Source: Patellaria atrata CBS 101060 (Eukaryota > Ascomycota > Dothideomycetes > Patellariales > Patellariaceae). Taken from it: a DNA stretch of 64,000 bases. Of the stretch, positions 55,901-64,000 are shown piece by piece. The notes beneath the pieces were generated by a model that worked only from the letters and a program-made list of their open reading frames with translations, did not search any database and was not told where the DNA came from. The stretch's first letter is position 1, and each line of letters starts with the position of its first letter. The stretch lies in the NCBI GenBank assembly GCA_010093705.1, contig MU006091.1, forward strand, positions 982,702 through 1,046,701, given 5' to 3'. The translations under genes and the position numbers were made by a program.

Positions 55901-57667
55901 ATGTCCCTCCCCATCCCAAGGGCACCTCAGGAAGCCCGACAACAGCTCCACACCATCTACGATGCCGGGATAGCATCTGGTGCAATTGAACCCTTTGTCT
56001 ACCCTTCCGGCGCGTTCGCCTCTCTTGTAGTAATTACATATCTTCTTATAGATCATAGAAACCGACCTCTGCTTCGCTTTGCCCGTTTTGTTGTCTGGGC
56101 GTATAACGCTTACTTTGCCGCGTACTGTATTCTATACACGCGCGCCCGTAATATGTCGACTAGTTACTGTGTCGGACTTGTATCCATGTGGTCGATTTTC
56201 TGGTGCTATACCATCCTCATAGCGAATGATGCTCAAGCGGATTTTCAGCGCATGGAGAGAACCGAGGGTGTTTATAGAGGGCAGAGCGCGAAAAGAGCTA
56301 AGGGACAAGACCATTCAAACGGGTCGCTGGAATCTCCTTCGGAAAGTAAAGACTCTGCGTCCCGTGTAAGCAATGGTTCTACGTCTCGCAGAAGCAATAG
56401 TGCTACGTCTAAACCCAGAGAAGAAGCGTCCAGTTCTACGTTTCGAGGGACTGACAAGCTCGGGGATACAGCTTCTCCCAGGGAGAGAACGGGTGGATAT
56501 GCGTGGCAACCGTATCCCCTATCCCCCTTCATCGAGCGGCTAGACTGGGTGGCAGACATCTTCAGCAACTTCCGCGGCATAGCCTGGAACTGGAAATCGA
56601 TCCCCAACCTCCCCGCACCTCCTCCCTCCATACAGTCGCAGCTGCATTCCACATCGGGGACGTCCATTCCCCTCAAAAGTCCCCAACCCAGCCGAGACAA
56701 CCTGCGTAGACACCAGACGAAGCGCGAGCTCCTCTCCTCCAACCTCCAAAGGTCTCTCGGCTGCTATCTCCTCGTCGACGTCCTGAAGACCTACTGCATG
56801 CACGACCGCTACTTCTGGGGCATCGCCGCCATCGACTCCCCCATCCCCTATCTCCCCTCTTTCCTCAATAACCTCCCCGCGCTACCCCGCGCGCTCCGCC
56901 TTGCGGTGACGCTGTACGCGATGAAAACGATGCTCCTCCTCATCTTCAGCATGGCGCCCCTCTTCTTCGTCGGTGCACTCGGTCCCAAGGCTATCGGCGC
57001 GCGCGGCGAACCGTGGATGTACCCCGATTCCTGGGGAAGCTACAGCCACGTTCTCGACAACGGGCTCGCGGGCTGGTGGGGCGCATGGTGGCATCAAGTA
57101 AGGCCCTGGAAGCACGATCCAAATCCTCAAAAGCCCGGTAGCTAACCCATATACCAGATCTTCCGCTTCGCCTTCGAAGCGCCCTCGAAGCAAATCCTCC
57201 GACGCCTCAGCATCCCATCCAAATCCATCCCAGGCAGGATCATACAGCTATTCGTAGCCTTCTTCCTCTCCGGCTGCCTCCACGCCAGTGGCAGCTACAC
57301 CCAACTCGGGCCCACGAACCCCCTATCGGGACCCATGCGGTTCTTCCTCCTTCAGCCTTTGGGCATCCTCCTCCAGGTATTCATTTCCTCCCTGTTCCGT
57401 AAATCAGGGGCTGCTGGCAGGCTGTCCCCTCGGGTAAAGCAGCTCACCAATTTCGTCTACGTACACTGCTGGTTCTACTATACAGCGCCACTGCTCTGTG
57501 ACGATTTCGTGCGTGGCGGTCTCTGGCTATTCGAGCCCATCCCCATTAGCCCGCTCCGCGGACTCGGCTTCGGCGCCGAAGGGGAAAACGGATGGTGGTG
57601 GTGGGGCGGGGACTGGGTGCGCTGGCACGAGGGTAAGCATTGGTGGGAGAGTGGCATCGCACTGTAA
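55901..57667 (+). CDS. Wax-synthase-like membrane-bound O-acyltransferase
   Basis: Exons 55901-57097 and 57158-57667 give 568 residues. Several membrane spans are visible, for example FVYPSGAFASLVVITYLLI, FVVWAYNAYFAAYCILY, AVTLYAMKTMLLLIFSMAPL and LFVAFFLSGCLHASGSYT. The last one carries the family His in SGCLHASG (catalytic His of MBOAT_2/wax synthase type), and WGSYSHVLDNGLAGWWGAWWHQIFRFAF is the other signature. A Ser/Arg-rich loop of about 70 residues lies near residue 120-190. Fungal members are known in toxin and meroterpenoid acetylation as well as lipid ester synthesis. No other biosynthetic genes are near, so no cluster is suggested. The acyl acceptor is unknown. Confidence 0.82.
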
Positions 57668-57942
57668 ATCACGTAGGACAATATAGCAGGCAGAAACAAG
57701 ATAGTATTCTTTCCCACCTCAGCAGGGACATATAGTCCAAAAAGCTCCATCGGAACCCGTAGTTACTAACAGCCAGAACTAGATCTGAGTACAAATACAT
57801 AGTCTCCATATTCCCAAAAACTCCCACGCTATGCTTAAAATTTTTCATTTTTTACCGTGAAACCCCAAAATGAAAAGAAACCCGGGTATCGTTACGCAAA
57901 ACCTAAAAAACGCCTGTCGTAGTGTAATGATTCGAAATGAGC

Positions 57943-60900
57943 TTAATCGCTCAGATCGATAGCGTTCTCGACGCTATTCCCGCCGGCCCACAACTGGGAC
58001 TGGGAACGAGACTGGGAGCTGCTGCCATATCCCTGGCCTCCTTCGTACCGCTCGCTGTACAAATCCTTCCCCGTCTCATCCTCTTCTTCGCTATCTCCAT
58101 CATCCTCCTCATCTTCCGCCTCTTCGGACTCTAGCACATCTTCTTCCTCCTCTGTAGCAGAGGCGATTTCTTCGTCGCCTGAGCCCTCATTGGGGCTCCC
58201 CGTACCGTCCCCCATCTCCTCATCCTCGGTCCCGGCCTGTAACCCCTCCTCCTCGTCGCTAGAGTCCCCTAGCACGATAGGGGCGGGAGGAGGGTTTCCG
58301 GGAGCAACTGAGGGGGGACGGGAGGGACGGTACTGCTGTGGCTGCGAGCCACCCTGACCGAGCGGGACCCATGGTGGAGCCACTGCATTCTCTAGAACTT
58401 GTCCCTGCGGCTGGGTCCACAGTTGCACCTGTGGCTGAGGCTGGGCCTCTGGGACGAAGCCCGACGGTACATGTGGTTGAGACTGAGTCTCAGGGATGAA
58501 GCTGGACTGGGTGAAGTCCAGTGGGATCGTGGGGAATGAAGATCCCGGTTCTTGTCCATTGGTGAGTATGGACGCGCCAAAGTCCATAGGGGGTAATTGG
58601 GCTTGACCTGCCCCCCAGTTCTGGTTTTGTGATGAAAAGCCACCCCAGCCATTGACAATGGGAGCAACATTGCTCACTTTCGGTTGAGGTGCAGAAGCAC
58701 CATACTCTTTCGTCTGCTCTTTCCCTTTGCCCTTGCTCTTTTTCAGCTCCGCAAACTTCCCACCATACAGCTCACGCGGTACAAACTTGCTAACACGGCC
58801 CCAATACGCTGGGACACTCTTGGGTAAGTTCTGTTTCTCGACTCTTCCACCCATGGTGCCGTGCAGAATGGCTTCCCGCTCTTGGAGGGATCTGGTACTC
58901 TCACTATTGAGGCTTTGCCTCCTCTCTAGGTTCACCCTAGCCGCTCGAGTATCTCTAGTATACTCAGACAGTTTTTCGCGTGCTGCACGAGCGCGGGCGA
59001 AGAGATCCTCATCCTCCATTTCAATTTCCTGCCGGGTCTTGCCCGACGAACGGAGGGAACTCGGAGCCGAAGCTCGCGATTGCGAATATGATGGGGCTTT
59101 AAAGTCACCGGGGGTGGTTTGAAGTCGCTTCCTACTGGTGGTTAAATCTCCGCTCCGTTTGGGCTCATCGCTCTTCGCTGTGTCTCCAGCCTCGTCAAGC
59201 CAGGGACGTTTTCCATCAGCTTTCAATCTAAAGTAGCTAATCTTGGTCGTACTGATAGGACCGGCATTGGAGTCGGAATTGCCCCAAATGCAATCACCAG
59301 AGAGCCATCGCGCTCCAACCATTTTCGGCTGAAATCCGGAAAGGTCACTCGGTGTCTGACTTGACTGGTTACCTCTCCGATCGATGTTTGAATTTGGTGT
59401 CTGCGAGAGTCCGGTGTGGGCATAAGGTTGTGTCTGCGTGCGTCGATGGTGAGCTGGTTTGCGCGATGTATCATCTTCAGCACGCTTGGAAGCGGCCTTG
59501 TTGATGATTGAAGTTCGACTAAGCTGAAGATGTTGCGAGTCCTCATCGGCGGTAGCCCTATTCAAGTCCGCTGCTCTAGCAGCTGCGGCAGCTTCTGCAG
59601 CTTTCCGAACCGCTATGGCTTCCCTTTGCCTGTTGATCCTTTCAAACCTCTGTGTCATTTTGCGGCGGTTATAGTTTCGTCGATAAGTTATGACCCAACG
59701 TCTGCCATATCGTTCTTGAAGTATGATTTGGCGAAATTCGTCAGCTTCTGCGTTAAGGTTTTCTTGCTCGACCTGAGGGATGAGCACATCTAGCAGTTGT
59801 CTGATCTGATTCTCAGCAAATTGTCGTAAGAAGCCATTGGAGGGCTCGAGGATAAGGTTTGTAGCCAGTCCGTCTAGGATTATGTTCTTTCTTATTGTCC
59901 TTGGAGAATTCACAGATGACGAGGAAGACTCATACCCGGTTTGTGATGTTGATGGTACCAAAGAAAATTCTAGACAAGGATTTGATGCAGGTTGGAACGA
60001 GTTCTTCAGGATTGATTTTAACGGCTTGGCGTCGCTCGGAATAGGAGTAGGTGGAGCCTGTTGAGTAGGTTGTTTATTGAAATTCATTTGAAACGAGGGA
60101 GAGGATTTCGGAGTGTTATGCGCATAATCGACAGTTGACGTTCTCAAGGGCGTCGTTGATGTTACATTCGAAGGAAATGAGCTTGCAAAGGAAGAAGATT
60201 GTGGAGCCGGCGTAGAAAATGAGAATGTGGGGACTTGGCTGCTGGTCTTCTGATTTGCAGCTGATGAAGGCGGCGAGAAACTGAAAGGTGATTTTACAAA
60301 ACTTGGTTTTAGTTGGAGGATCGTAGGTGTCTTTTCTTCTGAAGTGAAAGACTTGCTGAATGACGGCGCAGGAGGAAATCCAATTGGCGGATTCTGAGAC
60401 TCAGTCGGAGGCTTTTGAGGGTTCGAAGTAAATGGTGAAGTTTCTGATGTTATTCCTGAGACGGACGTCTGAATATCTGCCGGGGACGAGGGTTTAGCGA
60501 AGGAAAATGTAGCCGGAGAAGAAGTTAGTGTGTTCGAATTGGCAATAGGAACTCGTGACTTCGACGCTCCATCATCCGAGATCGTAGATATTGCAAGAGT
60601 CGATCCGCTAGATGACGATATTTTCGATGGCGGGGCGCTGAAGGAAAATGGTGACGTCGACTTAAAGGGTGTATCTTTCACGGCGAAGCTTATCAAAGGC
60701 TGATCCGCTGGTAGTTTTAGTGCGGGAAATGGTGGCACACTCGACTGTGAGGTTGCCGAGGGTGCTAAACTGAAGGGAGATTGCACTGTGGTAGAGAGAG
60801 GCGGTTTCTGAGAAGACGGCCCATCAGAAAGATTCGTATTAGTCGACGTAGACGGTCGTCCAAAGGAGACCGGCTGTGTCGGTCCGATCGATGAAGAGGG

Positions 60901-63077
60901 AACACCAAAGGACACTGACGCTTTGGATGACGGGACGCCAAACGACGCTGGCGCAGCTGAAGAAGAGGGCATACCTAATGACGGCCCGGTGGATGTTGGA
61001 GTAGTTCCCGACGCAAATCCTAGGGGAGTGCTTAGTTTCAAAGTAGAAAATGCACTTGTCGGTCCATTCGCGCTGTTTACGGCAAATGGATTCAGTGCTG
61101 GGGTTGACGCCGTAGAAGATGTAGGAATCGAGGGAATAGGCGGAGTATTTGTGAGTTGCGCAGTTGATACCGCGTTGTTGGTAATCGGAGTGCCATTTGG
61201 TATGAATGGTGTAGCAAAGGGGTTGAATGTCGTTGTGGAAAGGATGGTGTCTGCAGGTTTCGACGTGGACGCTTCATCCTCATCCGAGTTATCCATCACG
61301 AAGAGTGAACCTTTAGATTTTCCGATTTTCTTGTCGACCACCATTTCATTGTCGCTGTTGTCCTCTTTGGTCATACCAGCTTCTCGAGCAGATTTAACGG
61401 ATAATCCAGCGATAACTGCAGGAAATGTGCGACCGTATCTCTTAAGTTCGACCAGGTTGTAAGAAAAGATTTGACGCGATGATGCCGATGTTCCTTGGGG
61501 AAATGTGCGTCCAGGAACAGAAGTGATGTCAAGGAAGGGAGTTCCATCCATTCGCTCTGCAATAGAGAAACCGTATGCTTCGCAAAACACCTGAACTTGC
61601 TCTTCTGTATCAAAACCTAGTGCATCAACTAATTCCGCGATGGACCAGTCTTCCGGTCTAGTTTTCCCACCTTGGCGATAAGCACGCCAAATCGCCTTGA
61701 GGGCGGTTTTTCTCACCAGATAGAAGTTCTGTTCTGCGACACAAGCCATTAAGTAAGACATGCGGTTTGATGCTACCAAAGTCCAGAAATGTCGAGGATT
61801 CGTCCTAGCGATAGCATGTTTTGTTCCTTGCGCAAAGGGGCCTTGGTAATCATCCACGTTCGATGCTGTGGCGTGAACGTCAAGAGCGGCCTGTACTTTC
61901 GGGTCTCTCGCGAGTTCTTCGGGCCAGTTTTGTATCCTATTATGAATGTCAGGAGATTTGGTTTGCATTGAAAACATGATCCAATAAGCACGAAATTCGG
62001 CCTCATTAGCGGAGCGATATTGAGCGCGACTGCTATCATAATACTCCATAAGTGAAAGAAGTGTCTTATCAAGCTGCTCACGATCTTGAGACCAGTCGTA
62101 ATCGGATGATATGCCGTTCTTATTGGGATGCGAGCATCGATGCATTGACACGATATGAAAGCGTGCAATACGTTCGAAGCAATCAATGGCGATCCGTCTA
62201 TCGCGGATGGTGCTCACACGTTGAATGGAGAAATCATTGCGAATGCCTCGAGTACGATCCCATATGAAAGTTTGCGCCTCTGTGAGGTCTACTTCATCGA
62301 GTAACGTTTTCAGCAGATAAGTAGTAGTGTTCTGGTTGAAGTCAATGGTGTATTCACGTTGCGAAATGCTAGAAAGAAGCGAACCTGTAGGACCACCGGC
62401 GGTCTGAGGTCTGAAGGCAATTGTTCTCCTGCCCCAGCCTCTGACCGCCTGAATTTCTTGACCATTCGCTCTTCTGCAGGTCGACGATCGGCTCCTGTGC
62501 CAGTATATTCTAGTCTTGCGACCTCATTGTTTTTGATCCTCTCTAGGCGTTCATATTCTGGGCACATGTCCTGACAAAGACCTACCACAGTAATAGCTTG
62601 TGATAGCCGAACTGGTTTGTTAGGGTCCGACATAAGTCGCTTCGCGATAAAATTGGCTTTTTCGTTCGGCCGGTTACGTTTGAGCTATGGGAAAGGAAGA
62701 GAAACAAGTCACTACAAGAGCTACATTAGTTGCGATAGGACATATTAACATACCGTTTCGAACCGTTGCCCCCAATTTCCTCTAGACCCATCTGCGGGTC
62801 CAAGCTCGTTCATTCTGGCGTGTTGTCGGGCACCATTTGTACCGTTGAGGATTTGTTGAGGTTCTCGCGGAGGTTGACTAGATTGTTGCTGATTTCGAGC
62901 TGTATGCGATCCATTGTTGGCTCGACCAGCTCCTCGTGATGGTCCTCGGGGTGCATTTGCGACGACTGATGACGCTCTTCCACGTCCCCTATTGTTTCCG
63001 AAAGTTCTCTCTTCTTCACTTCCACCGAATCCTCCGCGGCCTCCACCGCGTCGACCTTTCCCACGCAGCGGCGACAT
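57943..63077 (-). CDS. SAC3: Sac3/GANP mRNA-export protein with long low-complexity tail
   Basis: Exons 63077-62754, 62684-62385 and 62331-57943 give 1670 residues. The N-terminus is Gly/Arg-rich (RGGGRGGFGGSEEERTF). The Sac3 domain starts near residue 115: VVGLCQDMCPEYERLERIKNNEV, LEYTGTGADRRPAEERMVKKF, AQTFIWDRTRGIRNDFSIQR and ERIARFHIVSMH. It ends around VDALGFDTEEQVQVFCEAYGF with DGTPFLDI and GRTFPQG. This PCI-type domain binds Thp1 and Sem1 in TREX-2, linking transcription to the nuclear pore. After it comes a Ser/Pro/Phe-rich region with SFGVPSS-type repeats, then a charged helix (RYGRRWVITYRRNYNRRKM) and a mixed basic/acidic C-terminus ending in an acidic stretch (EEEEDVLESEEAEDEEDDG). 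Confidence 0.93.
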
Positions 63078-64000
63078 TGTCGCGACGAAGTGCTAATGTT
63101 GTCAATGCGAAGCGCACGTCATTGGGTCGACAGGAATGTGAGGATCGAAGAGGTTTGTCTTTTGTTGGAGATCAAGCTGTATTGGTGCGCCTTGGTTTGT
63201 GTTGCTTTGTTGTCGAGGTGAAGAATGATAATGGATGGTTTAATAAGGGCTTGGAAAGTTCAAAGATGCAGATGCAAGATGCGATCAAGGCGGAAAAACA
63301 CCGGATGAGAAACTGTGGACGCGAAGGGTCTGTGCGCCGCAACCTTAAAGTTAAAACTACCGTACGAGTCAAGTTGGCAATGGAAGCAGTGAAGTTTCGA
63401 GTGGGATGTCATCATGTCAATAAGTAAGCGGCCACCTCAATCACAAGTCACAAGTATGCACCAGGGAGATCAAATTTAAGTGAAACAAATATTCAAAGCG
63501 TTCAATTGCTGGGTAAGTAACCGGCAACAGGAAACTAAACTACTAGAACTACTACGACTAGCCAATTATTTCCCATCCTGACGACGTCCGAAACAAGAGC
63601 TTCAAGCTTGCCGCTCCAAGAGAAAGGACAGAACGTATCATCAGTTTTACGACATGCAACATAAAGATTTTCCATAGCATTACGCATTCCAGAAGAGAAA
63701 ATGAAGGGCATCCAGCATTCGAGAGGGGCGAAAATGCAAGATATGGAACGCGCAGTTCGCAATAGAACGCCGATGTATGTAGATGGAGACAACTAGGTAC
63801 TTTCCATCAATCATGAACATAATTCATTATCAGTCGTTCATCAGTTTCCTTTTTTTCATGTTCGGTCGTGATAATTTTACAAATGTGTTCAAATGGTACC
63901 GTAGTTCATGATCATGTTAAAGACGGAAAATGCCATTTTTGATGAGCGGGCTTTTAGCCTTTGCTCGAGGGTTCCCGCTGCTGAAAGAACCTCTCAAATA
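63078..64000. other. Right-edge intergenic region
   Basis: Promoter side of the Sac3 gene on the left. Open frames of 85 residues or fewer on the minus strand show no recognisable domain. No element is seen up to the edge. Confidence 0.4.

Noticed and set aside
55901-57667. Secondary-metabolite cluster around the wax-synthase-like acyltransferase
   Set aside because: Neighbours are housekeeping genes (DRG1 and Sac3); no PKS, NRPS, terpene synthase or P450.

Overview
The window looks like a nuclear chromosome segment of a filamentous ascomycete (Pezizomycotina). This is inferred from short introns (about 45-130 nt, GT-AG, often with a CTAAC-type branch site), dense genes on both strands, a BYS1-type secreted protein, a CENP-A histone of the type I associate with filamentous ascomycetes, ATG101, and one-gene-per-transcript layout with many divergent and convergent pairs. 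No rRNA, CRISPR array, operon or virus-like element is seen. About 30 protein genes can be supported; exon coordinates below were worked out by hand from splice sites and reading frame, and for most spliced genes the summed exon length was checked to be a multiple of three.

Region by region. 0-9.3 kb: a partial WHIM-type chromatin protein, ribosomal proteins uL2 and uL23 side by side, the divergent pair TIM8 / BMT2, an empty 1.5 kb, and an MDR oxidoreductase. 9.3-21.3 kb: an accessory, gene-poor stretch with a BYS1-like secreted protein, small orphan reading frames, a decayed Pol III-like element, then a secreted GDSL esterase, an aldehyde dehydrogenase and a secreted S1/P1 nuclease. 21.8-30.7 kb: a Derlin, the centromeric histone CENP-A, a dienelactone-hydrolase/SnoaL-like protein, an F-box protein, a SIZ/PIAS SUMO ligase and a small basic DUF2423-like protein. 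31.6-46.3 kb: a GT8 glycosyltransferase, a class B J-protein, a small membrane protein, ArgJ, the divergent pair ATG101 / PEX3, a deoxyribosyltransferase-like protein, ORC2 and PDX1. 46.7-63.1 kb: FUN14, an importin-13-like karyopherin, aminopeptidase P, the DRG1/Rbg1 GTPase, a wax-synthase-like MBOAT protein and a large Sac3 mRNA-export protein.

Most genes are housekeeping: ribosome (uL2, uL23, BMT2, DRG1, DUF2423-like), nuclear transport (Sac3, karyopherin), chromatin and replication (CENP-A, ORC2, SIZ/PIAS, WHIM protein), mitochondria and peroxisomes (TIM8, FUN14, PEX3) and autophagy (ATG101). I do not see a coherent new multi-gene system. The most interesting single features are a CENP-A tail made of two tandem copies of an H3 residue 7-16-like motif with the lysines replaced, a micro-exon with a tandem NAGNAG acceptor in uL23, a perfect 11+1+11 palindrome in the ATG101/PEX3 promoter, and a Sac3 with a nucleoporin-like tail.
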